A stretch of DNA of 64,000 nt from an uncultured Candidatus Saccharibacteria bacterium (GTDB taxonomy: Bacteria > Patescibacteriota > Saccharimonadia > Saccharimonadales > UBA4665). The notes beneath the pieces are model-generated. The model was not told where the DNA came from and searched no databases. It saw nothing but the letters and a program-made list of their open reading frames with translations. The DNA lies in contig CALBGR010000014.1 of assembly GCA_937892705.1 (NCBI GenBank), positions 1-64,000 on the forward strand, in the 5' to 3' direction. Made by a program: the position numbers and the translations under genes. Positions 15,856-24,224 of the stretch are shown here, one piece after another. Each line of letters opens with the position of its first letter. The stretch's first letter is position 1.

Positions 15856-16509
15856 ATGTTGGAATTAGCTGTTGTTGCAGGGTTTGGGGTTTTGGCTTAT
15901 CGCAACCTCAAAATCCACGGGGATGATTTTGCTGACGTATCTCGAAAAGTTGGTGATCGTCTTGCAAAATTATGGGACATTGCTCATCAGGGAATGCGCG
16001 AAAACCGTTTCTTACGAGCCGAAAAAGCCCTGTTAACAATTCTTAAAATCGACGAGCGCAATGCTGCTGCATATAACCGGCTAGGCATTTTATACGCAAA
16101 GCAAAAAGAGTATCGTGATGCAATTGATTGTTTTGAAATTGCATCAAGCATTGAATCGACTCCATCAAGTCTTCATAACCTTGGCCTCATATACTACGAA
16201 ACTGAAAACTACAGTAAGGCTGCTACAGCGTTTGAGCAAGCACTAAAGTTGGAAGAAGATCAAGCTGCACGTCATATTGCCTATGCTAAAGTTCAGGAAA
16301 AGCTTGGGAATAGTAAGCTTATGTTCCAGCATTTGGAGCGCGCAGTCGAACTTGAACCGAATAAAGAATCATATAAGTTACTTATAAACGCATACCGTTC
16401 ACATGGTATGGATGCCGAAGCAGATATGATTGAACAGAAGTTGCGTAAGCTTATCGTTCCAAGCGGTCGTCCAAAGCGTATTACTCGTGCTAAAAGAGTC
16501 GTTGTTTAG
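15856..16509 (+). CDS. TPR-repeat protein, possibly membrane-anchored
   Basis: A short hydrophobic N-terminus (MLELAVVAGFGVLAYR) is followed by at least three tetratricopeptide units (NRLGILYAKQKEYRDAIDCFE, HNLGLIYYETENYSKAATAFEQAL, and a third around residue 140). It ends in a basic tail. Molecular role unknown; TPRs scaffold protein contacts. An upstream in-frame ATG exists at 15847, but a TATACT -10 at 15840-15845 would put the transcript start beyond it, so I prefer 15856. It ends convergently with the next gene, overlapping it by four bases. Confidence 0.75.
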   Translation: MLELAVVAGFGVLAYRNLKIHGDDFADVSRKVGDRLAKLWDIAHQGMRENRFLRAEKALLTILKIDERNAAAYNRLGILYAKQKEYRDAIDCFEIASSIESTPSSLHNLGLIYYETENYSKAATAFEQALKLEEDQAARHIAYAKVQEKLGNSKLMFQHLERAVELEPNKESYKLLINAYRSHGMDAEADMIEQKLRKLIVPSGRPKRITRAKRVVV

Positions 16510-17003
16510 TGTTTTGGTCTTTTTGATAGATTTTCGACAATCTGGTGAAAATGTTCCAAGGCAGTCTTGCTTACGCTTGCACCCTGGTGGAACCCTGTAA
16601 AGTCAGAATCAGTATCTGTAATGTAAGCGTAAAGCTCCGGGGCATATTCAGCTTTAATACCGAATGTCTTTTTATCGGTAGGCGTTAACATGAAAGAGTC
16701 CCAAGGTTTAGGGTGTAAGCATTTTCCAATCGTGTCATTGCCTCGATGCGCTTGGCTACACAGTGCTGTCAACAGTCTTTTTAGCTGGAATGGTGTTGCT
16801 TCACTTCCAGAATCGTATTGTAAAAACTTATCAATAGTAACGACAAATACTGGCTGATTTGTATCAGTATCAACAATTTCCGAAACAATCTCTGGATTAT
16901 ACTGCACATCTGTAAAACGCTCAGAGTCATGTGGTAAATCAGGATCTCTAAGTATGTCCCAAGGGTTTTCGTCAGCAGGACTGTTTTGATGCCTTTCCGC
17001 CAT
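16506..17003 (-). CDS. Hypothetical protein, 165 residues
   Basis: I do not recognise this family. It is soluble and acidic, with no signal peptide or membrane segment. Notable pieces: PWDILRDPDLPHDSERFTD near the N-terminus, FVVTIDKFLQY, and a central CSQAHRGNDTIGKCLHPKPWDSF with two Cys and two His. A TAAGAT -10-like box (17010-17015, minus) ends six bases before the ATG, suggesting a leaderless mRNA. Convergent with the TPR gene. Confidence 0.6.
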   Translation of the reverse strand: MAERHQNSPADENPWDILRDPDLPHDSERFTDVQYNPEIVSEIVDTDTNQPVFVVTIDKFLQYDSGSEATPFQLKRLLTALCSQAHRGNDTIGKCLHPKPWDSFMLTPTDKKTFGIKAEYAPELYAYITDTDSDFTGFHQGASVSKTALEHFHQIVENLSKRPKH

Positions 17004-17080
17004 ACACTCATCTTAGCTGATCGTTTACTTGAAGAAAAGTGGCGTATTTGCTACACTAACACCTGTATTTATTAAACGTT

Positions 17081-17157
17081 GCCACCTTAGCTCAGTTGGT
17101 TAGAGCGACTGTCTTGTAAACAGTAGGTCGTCGGTTCGAATCCGACAGGTGGCTCCA
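17081..17157 (+). tRNA. tRNA-Thr (TGT)
   Basis: Cloverleaf with acceptor GCCACCT/AGGTGGC, D-arm AGCTCAGTTGGTTAGAGC, anticodon stem CTGT/ACAG around loop CTTGTAA (anticodon TGT) and TTCGAATCC T-loop. The CCA is encoded. Confidence 0.95.
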
Positions 17158-17187
17158 TTCGATATTTTATTAACATTTCTAAAGCAT

Positions 17188-17273
17188 GCAGGGTTAGTGA
17201 AGTGGTCAAACACGACAGACTGTAAATCTGTTGGCATTAGCCTTCGTAGGTTCGAATCCTACACCCTGCACCA
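17188..17273 (+). tRNA. tRNA-Tyr (GTA)
   Basis: Class II tRNA: acceptor GCAGGGT/ACCCTGC, anticodon loop CTGTAAA (anticodon GTA) within CAGA/TCTG, a long variable arm (TTGGCATTAGCCTTC region) and T-loop TTCGAATCC. Discriminator A, encoded CCA. Thirty bases downstream of tRNA-Thr, probably co-transcribed. Confidence 0.95.
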
Positions 17274-17284
17274 TTTTGAATATG

Positions 17285-17308
17285 AAGCCTCTCCGGAGGC
17301 TTTTTTAT
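17285..17308 (+). terminator. Intrinsic terminator after tRNA-Thr/Tyr
   Basis: AAGCCTC (17285-17291) / GAGGCTT (17296-17302) with a TCCG loop, followed by a run of T. Confidence 0.85.
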
Positions 17309-17351
17309 ATAATATTGATCTTGTGATAACAGAGTAGGGTTAGGGTACTCG

Positions 17352-18164
17352 CTATGTTAATACTTTCTCTTTATCTGGTGTATCATCTTGAATAGAGGCT
17401 GCTCTGTCAACACATTCTTGTAGTTCGCATTGCAATTTATTAGTAATAGATCTTGGATTATCGCCTGAAATTTGGAATGGATTGCCAATATAAACCGTGA
17501 CGTGTCTCGGAACAGACCGGGAAGCATCTCGGTACCACATACCTACTGGAACAACTGCTACATCAACATCGTGTGACGCAGCAGTTGCGATAGCACCAAT
17601 TCCTGGCTTGAGCGGCAGGATTTGTTGAAGATTCTGCGTATTTCTTGTACCTTCTGGAAAGATTGCCATATGCGAGCCTGCTTTTATTTTTTGGGTTGCA
17701 AGCCTAATTATTCGTCGGCCTGCCTCATAGCGTAGTGCTACTCGTTTATCTGGGCTAACCAGACGAGTGTCAGTTTCTATATCCTTTTCGCGAAAAACTG
17801 GTACAGCGCCTAGCGCATCAATCGTGCGACGAAGAATTGGAATACGACTATTAAAGAGTGGCTCTTTTGCAAGGACAAATGTATTACCTCGGAGAGGGTG
17901 TAGTGTCTCTTCCTGCTGCACCATCGCTCCAAGTGTAAATTGATCATAATATGTAAGATGATTACCGGCAATGATCAGTCTCGTATTATCTTCTAATAAG
18001 GAAGAGATTACGGTCTTGCTACTTTCTGGATATACGACATCTGTACGCATAAGTGCACTCATGGTCAGATGTGCTAATTTGGCCAGGCGTGGATTTGGTT
18101 GACATGTTTCATAATACCGATAAACTTCGTCAAGGTTATGAATACTCACCTCTGGTCGTTTCAT
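17352..18164 (-). CDS. plsC: PlsC-like 1-acylglycerol-3-phosphate acyltransferase
   Basis: 270 residues of the PlsC/LPLAT family, which acylates lysophosphatidic acid at the membrane. The catalytic H-x4-D is NHLTYYD (His69, Asp74), and the glycerophosphate-binding block is FPEGTRN at about residue 172, followed by LPLKPGIGAIA and VVPVGMWY. No obvious transmembrane helix. An extended -10 TGCTATAAT (minus, hexamer 18178-18173) ends eight bases before the ATG, another likely leaderless gene. In a host-dependent bacterium it may remodel acquired lipids; that is inference. Confidence 0.88.
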   Translation of the reverse strand: MKRPEVSIHNLDEVYRYYETCQPNPRLAKLAHLTMSALMRTDVVYPESSKTVISSLLEDNTRLIIAGNHLTYYDQFTLGAMVQQEETLHPLRGNTFVLAKEPLFNSRIPILRRTIDALGAVPVFREKDIETDTRLVSPDKRVALRYEAGRRIIRLATQKIKAGSHMAIFPEGTRNTQNLQQILPLKPGIGAIATAASHDVDVAVVPVGMWYRDASRSVPRHVTVYIGNPFQISGDNPRSITNKLQCELQECVDRAASIQDDTPDKEKVLT

Positions 18165-18283
18165 TGCCCGAAATTATAGCATATAGATTGGTTCAAAATA
18201 CCAGAACATAGAACGTGATAATTTAGATACGGCTAAGTTTATACTGGAAAAAGCAGTTTTTGACTGGCTATATAACAGTATTA

Positions 18284-18292
18284 TGATATAAT
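18284..18292 (+). promoter_or_regulatory. Extended -10 promoter upstream of tRNA-Thr(GGT)
   Basis: TGATATAAT with perfect TATAAT at 18287-18292, about 80 bases before the tRNA. Rest of 18165-18381: no ORF or other structure that I can support. Confidence 0.5.
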
Positions 18293-18381
18293 TCTCTAGT
18301 ATTTGTCATAGTGGGGTGTGGCAAAAACTTATCTGGTAAACGGCACACTGATTTTGGCATAATAGGCATAAGTGATTTGAT

Positions 18382-18457
18382 GCCGCGATAGCTCAGTTGG
18401 TAGAGCGCATCCATGGTAAGGATGAGGTCACGGGTTCGATCCCCGTTCGTGGCTCCA
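18382..18457 (+). tRNA. tRNA-Thr (GGT)
   Basis: Acceptor GCCGCGA/TCGTGGC with one G-U, D-arm AGCTCAGTTGGTAGAGC, anticodon stem CATCC/GGATG around loop ATGGTAA (anticodon GGT), T-loop TTCGATCC, encoded CCA. The second Thr isoacceptor in the window. Confidence 0.95.
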
Positions 18458-18463
18458 GGTTTC

Positions 18464-18492
18464 TTGAAAGCAATGAAATAATCTGATAAAAT
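18464..18492 (+). promoter_or_regulatory. Promoter of rpmG
   Basis: TTGAAA (18464-18469), 17-bp spacer, TAAAAT (18487-18492) with TG at the extended position. The -10 ends nine bases before the rpmG ATG, so the mRNA would be leaderless. Confidence 0.65.
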
Positions 18493-18501
18493 TAACACGT
18501 T

Positions 18502-18705
18502 ATGGCAAAAAAAGGCGATAAGCGTAAGATAATTGGTCTGGTAAGCGAAGAGTCTGGTGAGCGTATTTACTACACCACAAAAAATACGATGAACACGCCA
18601 GAAAAGCTTTCTCTCCGTAAATACAGTCCAAAACTACGCAAACATGTAATCTTCACCGAAACCAAGAAAAACTTGGGTCGAAATGAAGTAAAGAGCCGCA
18701 AGTAA
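18502..18705 (+). CDS. rpmG: 50S ribosomal protein bL33, zinc-free form
   Basis: 67 residues, slightly longer than usual. Signature: KIIGLVSEESGERIYYTTKN...NTPEKLSLRKYSPKLRKHVIFTETKK. It has no CxxC pairs, so it is the C-minus type that does not bind zinc. It stands alone, not beside tRNA-Trp/secE as in many bacteria. The TAA stop lies in the loop of the terminator hairpin at 18690-18715. Confidence 0.93.
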   Translation: MAKKGDKRKIIGLVSEESGERIYYTTKNTMNTPEKLSLRKYSPKLRKHVIFTETKKNLGRNEVKSRK

Positions 18706-18717
18706 GCGGCTCTTTCT
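18690..18717 (+). terminator. Intrinsic terminator overlapping the rpmG stop
   Basis: Stem AAAGAGCCGC (18690-18699) / GCGGCTCTTT (18706-18715). The six-base loop contains the stop codon (18703-18705), so the last codons of rpmG form the 5' arm. Confidence 0.8.
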
Positions 18718-18741
18718 AGTTTTTTAAAGTCTTTAATAATT

Positions 18742-20691
18742 TTATGAACTTAGTTTGCTCATTGATACGTCCAGAATGGTATTTATGAGCTCAGCATGAC
18801 TCCATACAAGTGGAGAAACACCAACTTGCTCACTTGTTGATGGATTAACTTGTTCTGATAGTACACCGCTTGGCAGGGTCTTACTCAAACTCCAATCAAG
18901 ATAGTGTTTTGCCTTGGATACTTGACGATTGCGCACATAGTATTGAGCCATCCAAAGTGTTGTGACAAACCATGGATTACCAAGGTACTTAGGGTTCGAG
19001 GCAAAGTAGTTGTCATATTCATACCTTGGTACACCGCCGGAAGGTGACTGATCTAATAGACTTGATTCTATTTCTTTGACGGTGTTATGCACTTCGTTGC
19101 CTTTGAAAAAGTTGCCCTGAGTAAACATTATGACGCCGTATAGGCTTGAAACATCTAAAGTGTTATCAAATGACAACGAGCCGTCTTCTTGTAGCAAAAA
19201 TCCTTTTCGAAGTATGTTTCTGCTAGGGTCATAAAATATAGCAGCGTTACTTGCGATTAGATCTGCAGCTTCACGCCAATTAACTGCATCGTCAGGAAAA
19301 TCGAATTTATCTGCAAATTCAGCCGCAACTAAGAGAGCTTCATATGTGCATGCGGTTGTATAGGTGGTGGTCAAAAACTTCTCTTCCCACAAGTCATAGC
19401 TTGCGTGGGGCAAGCCGGTTTCTTCATCGATAAATTTAGCCATAAAATTGGCAGCTGGCTGAATGAATGTGGTGTATAGGTCCATGACAAACTCTTCGTC
19501 GCCCGTAATGCTGTAATATTCGCCGAGCATAATCAGCACAATGGCTGTTTCATCTTCTTGAATAGGCAACTCACGTCTACTGCCGTGTACTTGAGGGTGC
19601 CAGGTGCTACCAATCGAACGATCGGGTTGAAATTTGTGCTGCAAATAGCCATCAGCAGTAATGATATCCCGGCAGAATTTAAAGAAATTTCGTGCCTCGT
19701 CTTTATACCCAAGACGCATTAAGGGCCATATAACATACGCGCCATCTCTCGGCCACACATAACTGTAATAATCGCGGCCATAGTTGTATATTGACGAGTC
19801 GCAGGAGGCGATAATACCGCCGCGCTTATCAGTGTGCGCTTTAATAATCATGAGAGACTTTTTGGTGATGTCCAAATATTCAGGTGCAATTTTTTCAAGT
19901 CTGCTTCGACCGATGTCAAGCCACTTTTGCCAGTGCTTGCGTGTTTTTTCGAGACGTACCTGAAGGCCGTCTTCTTTTAAGGTGTGGTGTATAGATTCTG
20001 CACGGTATTGGGAATCGGCTGCTACAATCCAATATTCGATTACTGATTCCCCGTGTGCTTCGGTGCTGCACACAAAACGTAGTACCGAATCAACACCGCC
20101 ATGCTCTACGGGATTATTAGACAGTTCGCCATCTTCAGCATCTTTATAGGTGCCTTCTTTGCCTTCGATGCCGTAATTACCGATAGCGAACTGATCGTAC
20201 GCGATCCCGTCTGATAACTGTCCGTATATAAGCAAGCTGCAGCGACCCTTATAATCCAGTATGTAATGCTCGTCCGGAATGTATAATGCAGTATCCGCGC
20301 GGCCTGCTCGTGATATCTGAAATACCTGATGAATAAATACTCGAATATCACGAGCTGTGTCAGCATTGTTTTTTACAGTAATACGCCTGCATAATGCATT
20401 AAACTCGCAGTCTACAAAATCACTGCAAAGCAGCTCAATACCTAAGCCGTGATGTTTCATAGAGACTTTGCTTACCAACGCATCTGTCTCAAAATCAACC
20501 AGTATATCCCAGCTTTTTTTATCTATCCACGAAAATTCACCATCAATCCATACGCCGATTTTATGGTGTGCACTGCGGGCAGTTGTAAGATTGTCTAGGC
20601 CAACGTATGGATAGTAAAAATCATGAATCAATCCAGACTCATTGAGCCCCACGGTTAGTTGCCCGTTACCAAGCATTACTGGTCGTGCCAT
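18742..20691 (-). CDS. Glycoside hydrolase family 15 (glucoamylase/trehalase-like)
   Basis: 649 residues. An N-terminal beta-sandwich (MARPVMLGNGQLTVGLNESGLIHDFYYPYVGLDN) is followed by an (alpha/alpha)6 barrel from about residue 270. GH15 landmarks: YVWPRDGAYV, the general-acid region SYDLWEEKFLTTTYTT, and the general-base region LSEQVNPSTSEQVGVSPLVWSHAEL. It releases glucose from alpha-glucans or splits an alpha-glucoside such as trehalose; specificity is open. No signal peptide, so cytoplasmic. Last gene of a three-gene minus-strand set (GT4, GH57, GH15), two bases after GH57. Confidence 0.9.
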   Translation of the reverse strand: MARPVMLGNGQLTVGLNESGLIHDFYYPYVGLDNLTTARSAHHKIGVWIDGEFSWIDKKSWDILVDFETDALVSKVSMKHHGLGIELLCSDFVDCEFNALCRRITVKNNADTARDIRVFIHQVFQISRAGRADTALYIPDEHYILDYKGRCSLLIYGQLSDGIAYDQFAIGNYGIEGKEGTYKDAEDGELSNNPVEHGGVDSVLRFVCSTEAHGESVIEYWIVAADSQYRAESIHHTLKEDGLQVRLEKTRKHWQKWLDIGRSRLEKIAPEYLDITKKSLMIIKAHTDKRGGIIASCDSSIYNYGRDYYSYVWPRDGAYVIWPLMRLGYKDEARNFFKFCRDIITADGYLQHKFQPDRSIGSTWHPQVHGSRRELPIQEDETAIVLIMLGEYYSITGDEEFVMDLYTTFIQPAANFMAKFIDEETGLPHASYDLWEEKFLTTTYTTACTYEALLVAAEFADKFDFPDDAVNWREAADLIASNAAIFYDPSRNILRKGFLLQEDGSLSFDNTLDVSSLYGVIMFTQGNFFKGNEVHNTVKEIESSLLDQSPSGGVPRYEYDNYFASNPKYLGNPWFVTTLWMAQYYVRNRQVSKAKHYLDWSLSKTLPSGVLSEQVNPSTSEQVGVSPLVWSHAELINTILDVSMSKLSS

Positions 20692-20693
20692 GA

Positions 20694-21905
20694 TTATACC
20701 TCGATTCCTTTTTCATTCAGTCTGAATTTCATATCATGATATGCATTCATAAAGGCAATAAAGGCTTCATATGGATTTTCATACGGACTGAAATATGCAT
20801 GGATATCACCATCATTAAACCACTTTGTACACATATAGTAGAAATGGTCAGAGGTCTGTAAGCGTCGATAATCTTCGATAAGCTGTAAGTCTTTAGAACC
20901 TATAATTTTATCGTGTAAATCATACAGCGCATGAATTGCTTGCTGTTGCATACGATTGCCAAGCCATGCGCTCAAGTCACGTTCAGTATCTGCCCAAGTA
21001 ACGGTATACGGCATGTCAACATAATCAACTGGCTCGTAGGCGTCAATTGCCTCACTTACAGTCATAAACGTATTACCAGGTGTCTTTAGCCATTGTTCAG
21101 GTAAGTGATGCAGGAAATTGAAAATTCCGGAATCATCCCATTGGTGCTCGCCGAATGTCTCGTAGTCCATGAATAGATTGAAGTTTGTGCCGTCGTGCGT
21201 TTCATTCAGCCAATGGGTAAATTTGTCTGCAGTGAGTGGCCACTCTGACCAATTACGGTTGCTAAAGCGAAACGCAATATCGTCGCTTAATCGGTAATTC
21301 TTCATGAGTAACCGTATATTTTCAGTATAGCTTGGCCGATAGACAAAATTTGGACTGCGCCAACCCAAAATAGGGTCCCAACCCTCAGCAAGTATGCCTT
21401 TATAGCCAGCTTTATCAGCCCAATATGCTAAATCATTGTTGTATGCAAGTTCGGTATTACGGAATACAGCAGGTGTTTTACCAAACACTTCTTGCACTTT
21501 CTTTCTGTGCATGGCAACTTGCGTTTCGAACTCCTGTTGATTGTAGAAGAAGGCAAGGCTATGGTGATATGTCTCTCCAACAATTTCAACACGTCCTGTG
21601 TCAATAAGGTCTTTAAACGACTGTAAAGTCATTGGAGACCACATTTCAAGCTGTTCAATCACAGTACCGGTAATAGATATGCTGAGACGAAACTCAGGAT
21701 AACGATGCAAAAGTTCTAGTAGCTTAGCATTGGTTGGTAAGTAAGATTTCTCAGCAACTTTATGAATAATACGCTCGTTGCTTGTGCGATCTTCATATGG
21801 CATAGTAAAGAAATAGTCGTGGTTTTTGCCAGCATCAAAGATCGTATAGTGTCGTATACGGAACGGCTGATGGACATGCAGGTACAGTATTATCGCTCGA
21901 CTCAT
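20694..21905 (-). CDS. Glycoside hydrolase family 57 (alpha-amylase/glucanotransferase type)
   Basis: 403 residues, a short GH57 enzyme acting on alpha-1,4-glucans. Family landmarks: YLHVHQPFRIRHY at the N-terminus, the nucleophile Glu in RNTELAYNNDLAYWAD, and the acid/base Asp in NLFMDYETFGEHQW. No signal peptide. The start overlaps the stop of the upstream glycosyltransferase by four bases, so the two are co-translated; in other bacteria this pair belongs to glycogen or maltooligosaccharide metabolism. Confidence 0.9.
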   Translation of the reverse strand: MSRAIILYLHVHQPFRIRHYTIFDAGKNHDYFFTMPYEDRTSNERIIHKVAEKSYLPTNAKLLELLHRYPEFRLSISITGTVIEQLEMWSPMTLQSFKDLIDTGRVEIVGETYHHSLAFFYNQQEFETQVAMHRKKVQEVFGKTPAVFRNTELAYNNDLAYWADKAGYKGILAEGWDPILGWRSPNFVYRPSYTENIRLLMKNYRLSDDIAFRFSNRNWSEWPLTADKFTHWLNETHDGTNFNLFMDYETFGEHQWDDSGIFNFLHHLPEQWLKTPGNTFMTVSEAIDAYEPVDYVDMPYTVTWADTERDLSAWLGNRMQQQAIHALYDLHDKIIGSKDLQLIEDYRRLQTSDHFYYMCTKWFNDGDIHAYFSPYENPYEAFIAFMNAYHDMKFRLNEKGIEV

Positions 21906-23107
21906 GCTGCAGCCTCCGCGTAATGCCTACGATATATATTTGCAAGTTTGTGTGCCGAATTATCCCAGCTAAGGTTCACAAATTCATGGTATGAATTATC
22001 ATGAAGCTCATCGCGCAAACTGTCGTTCATAACAATAGCAGTAATTTGGTTGGCCAGTTCATTTACGTCCCAAAAATCTACCTTAAGACAGTTCTTTATT
22101 ACTTCGCTGACCCCTGATTGCTTACTGATTACTACCGGTGTACCGTAGCTAATTGCTTCAAGCGGTGTGAGTCCAAATGGCTCAGATATAGAAGGCATAA
22201 CAAATACGTCACCTATAGCATAGGCATCACGCCAATTCTTACCGCGTTGGAATCCGGTAAAGATGACATTGCGTGAAATACCAAGTTCTGCTGCCTGTTC
22301 AATGAGTTCAAAGTATTGTTCGCCACTGCCGACAATGAGAAACAGTGTCTTTGGTGCTCGTGCTATTACTTCTTTTGCTGCGCGCAAGAGGTTCGGTAGG
22401 TTTTTCTGCATGGTTAGACGGCCAATACTGACCACTACCTTGTGTCCCTGTTGCTTCATTGCAGATAAATACTGATACGCATTATGCTCATCAAGTGGCT
22501 CTAATCCTTCGCTGTCAATGCTGTTATGTATCACTTCAATTTTGTCACCAGGAATATCGTAATCACGCATAATACAGCGCTTGGTATGCTCGCTGACAGC
22601 AATAATTTTATCTGCCATCAGTAGTCCAATACTTTCAATTTCTCGCACATATGGGTTACCGTCATTGCCGCCTGCACGGTCTCTTTCCACCGAATGAATA
22701 TGAACAATTAATGGGGCGCGGGTAATTTGCCGTGCACGCAAAGCAGCACGGAAAGTTAACCAGTCGTGCGCATGGATAACATCGTATTTACCGTATTTTA
22801 CTAATTGTGCAACTGCACGCTCGTACAAAGATTGCTGTTCTGTGAGACTGAGATACTCTTCGTGTCCATCAGCAAATATATATTTATAACTGTCGTATGC
22901 AATACCGCTCATTTTTATGGCTTTAACATCTTGTGGATGTGCTGCGGTAACTTTCATGAAATCTATCGGATGATCATGGTTGTAGGGGAGTACAAATTCA
23001 ATGTCGATATTTTTTTTCGACAAAGCCTTGCATAGCTGGTAACAAGCTACTCCCAGCCCACCACTATTGTAAGGAGGTAACTCCCAGCCAAGCATTAATA
23101 CTTTCAT
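21902..23107 (-). CDS. GT4-type glycosyltransferase, glycogen-synthase-like
   Basis: 401 residues with two Rossmann domains. N-terminal WELPPYNSGGLGVACYQLCKAL (the GGLG nucleotide-sugar loop), middle VIHAHDWLTFRAAL and IVHIHSVERD, and the C-terminal GRLTMQKNLPNLL and E-x7-E motif SEPFGLTPLEAISYGTPVV. The GGLG loop and the GH57/GH15 partners point to alpha-glucan synthesis rather than cell-wall decoration, though GT4 enzymes vary. First gene of its operon, preceded by a TATACA/TACAAT-like -10 and an AAAGG site. Confidence 0.82.
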   Translation of the reverse strand: MKVLMLGWELPPYNSGGLGVACYQLCKALSKKNIDIEFVLPYNHDHPIDFMKVTAAHPQDVKAIKMSGIAYDSYKYIFADGHEEYLSLTEQQSLYERAVAQLVKYGKYDVIHAHDWLTFRAALRARQITRAPLIVHIHSVERDRAGGNDGNPYVREIESIGLLMADKIIAVSEHTKRCIMRDYDIPGDKIEVIHNSIDSEGLEPLDEHNAYQYLSAMKQQGHKVVVSIGRLTMQKNLPNLLRAAKEVIARAPKTLFLIVGSGEQYFELIEQAAELGISRNVIFTGFQRGKNWRDAYAIGDVFVMPSISEPFGLTPLEAISYGTPVVISKQSGVSEVIKNCLKVDFWDVNELANQITAIVMNDSLRDELHDNSYHEFVNLSWDNSAHKLANIYRRHYAEAAA

Positions 23108-23299
23108 TACCCTTTGTACGTATTTTAATCTTACGTTGTATTGTATACCGCTTACGCTAGAAACACAACCGTTTTACAAAGGTTATGTTCTATGGCTGTA
23201 TTGCATTGTTTAAAGATAATTTAATAAAACAGTTTTTAAACCTTCGCTCATTCGCCAAACTTTAAAACACTAGTGTTATAAAGAATGTGAGTGTAGTTA
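23108..23299. other. Intergenic gap between two minus-strand genes
   Basis: Holds the presumed promoter of the GT4-GH57-GH15 operon (GTATACAAT on the minus strand near 23139-23147). It also has a perfect 12-base palindrome AACACTAGTGTT (23266-23277) downstream of the next membrane-protein gene, and an imperfect inverted repeat near 23160-23195. No ORF supported. Confidence 0.4.
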
Positions 23300-23947
23300 T
23301 TACATAATGTTGATAGCTCGAGATACTACCAGCACAATTGTCACCAAAGACACTAGTGACTGTACAAACATCATCATTTTTGCCCGATGACTTACTGGTA
23401 TAGTGTCAGCTGACGCAAAGTTAGTAACATTAGTAGCAGAAAGATAGAGATAATCTATAAAGCCCGGACGCCAATCTTTTGGAGCAATGTGCCTATGGAT
23501 TAATTGCGGAAACAGGAAATCTTCCTTTTGTAACGATCGAAGCCTTTTATCTGGTCCACCGCCATCCATTTCCCAATACCAAAGCGCAAACAAGAAAATG
23601 TTTGTTGTGTAAATTGTTGCAGCATTGAGCAGCAGGTTTTTGCTGTCTAATGTAGAGCTCCCGGTTACGAGGCTGTCAATGAGTATAACAAGCGAAAAGA
23701 TATTTGTAGCTGCAACTACCCCAATAAGCGTTAACGCTATGCTGCGTCTGGCAGGAGAAACTCTGTAATATCCGTCGGGGGTTAAGATAGTTAATACACA
23801 CAAAAGAACAAACTCTAATATTATTAATAACACTTTACTGCCCGGTAAAAACAAATGGGCAGTGATATATTGCAGACCAATAATAGCAACTACCCCCAAT
23901 TCCAAATGCCAAATTGGATCGTGTGTTTTATGAAATATTTTTTTCAT
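23300..23947 (-). CDS. Conserved membrane protein with channel-like pore segment
   Basis: 215 residues from MKKIFHKTHDPIWH, four or five hydrophobic helices. The C-terminal block YLYLSATNVTNFASADTIPVSHRAK...SLVTIVLVVSRAINIM resembles the pore helix/inner helix of two-TM K+ channels, but the TVGYGD filter is replaced by TNFASAD. Similar proteins are, from memory, common in Actinobacteria. An upstream in-frame ATG exists at 24004, but a TATAAT -10 on the minus strand (23962-23957) ends nine bases before ATG 23947, which argues for the shorter start and a leaderless mRNA. Transport function unproven. Confidence 0.7.
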   Translation of the reverse strand: MKKIFHKTHDPIWHLELGVVAIIGLQYITAHLFLPGSKVLLIILEFVLLCVLTILTPDGYYRVSPARRSIALTLIGVVAATNIFSLVILIDSLVTGSSTLDSKNLLLNAATIYTTNIFLFALWYWEMDGGGPDKRLRSLQKEDFLFPQLIHRHIAPKDWRPGFIDYLYLSATNVTNFASADTIPVSHRAKMMMFVQSLVSLVTIVLVVSRAINIM

Positions 23948-24029
23948 TTGCCATACATTATAGCCAATATGCTGCGAATTATAAAAACACCAACCAATAA
24001 GCATATGCGTTATATCTTATCTGATATAC

Positions 24030-24057
24030 TTGACATAATTTTTTTGTCGTGTACGAT
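24030..24057 (+). promoter_or_regulatory. Promoter of the LysM-Rpf gene
   Basis: TTGACA (24030-24035), 16-bp spacer, TACGAT (24052-24057). It predicts a ~160-base leader before the gene at 24225. The leader contains the hairpin GCTTTG/CAAAGC (24172-24189 region) and a strong GGAGGGAG site. Confidence 0.5.
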
Positions 24058-24224
24058 AGAATTTGTGTCTTGAAACAAGTGAGGTTGAGAGACACTTTAG
24101 GCGACCTACAATGACCCAAGCTTTTATCTTGCAAATGAATTTCTAATAGCAATTAATCGAAAACAAACAAGGCTTTGGTGGGACAAAGCTAGGTCTTTTT
24201 GTGGTTGCCAAGGAGGGAGAATAG

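Noticed and set aside
18268..18498. 76-residue minus-strand ORF over tRNA-Thr
   Set aside because: It contains the well-known artefactual translation of an antisense tRNA (NGDRTRDL-like) and no independent support.
24150..24224. c-di-GMP or c-di-AMP riboswitch before the Rpf gene
   Set aside because: GGGACAAAGC is only loosely like the GEMM core GGGACGCAAAGC and the rest of the consensus is missing; the ydaO core is not seen either.
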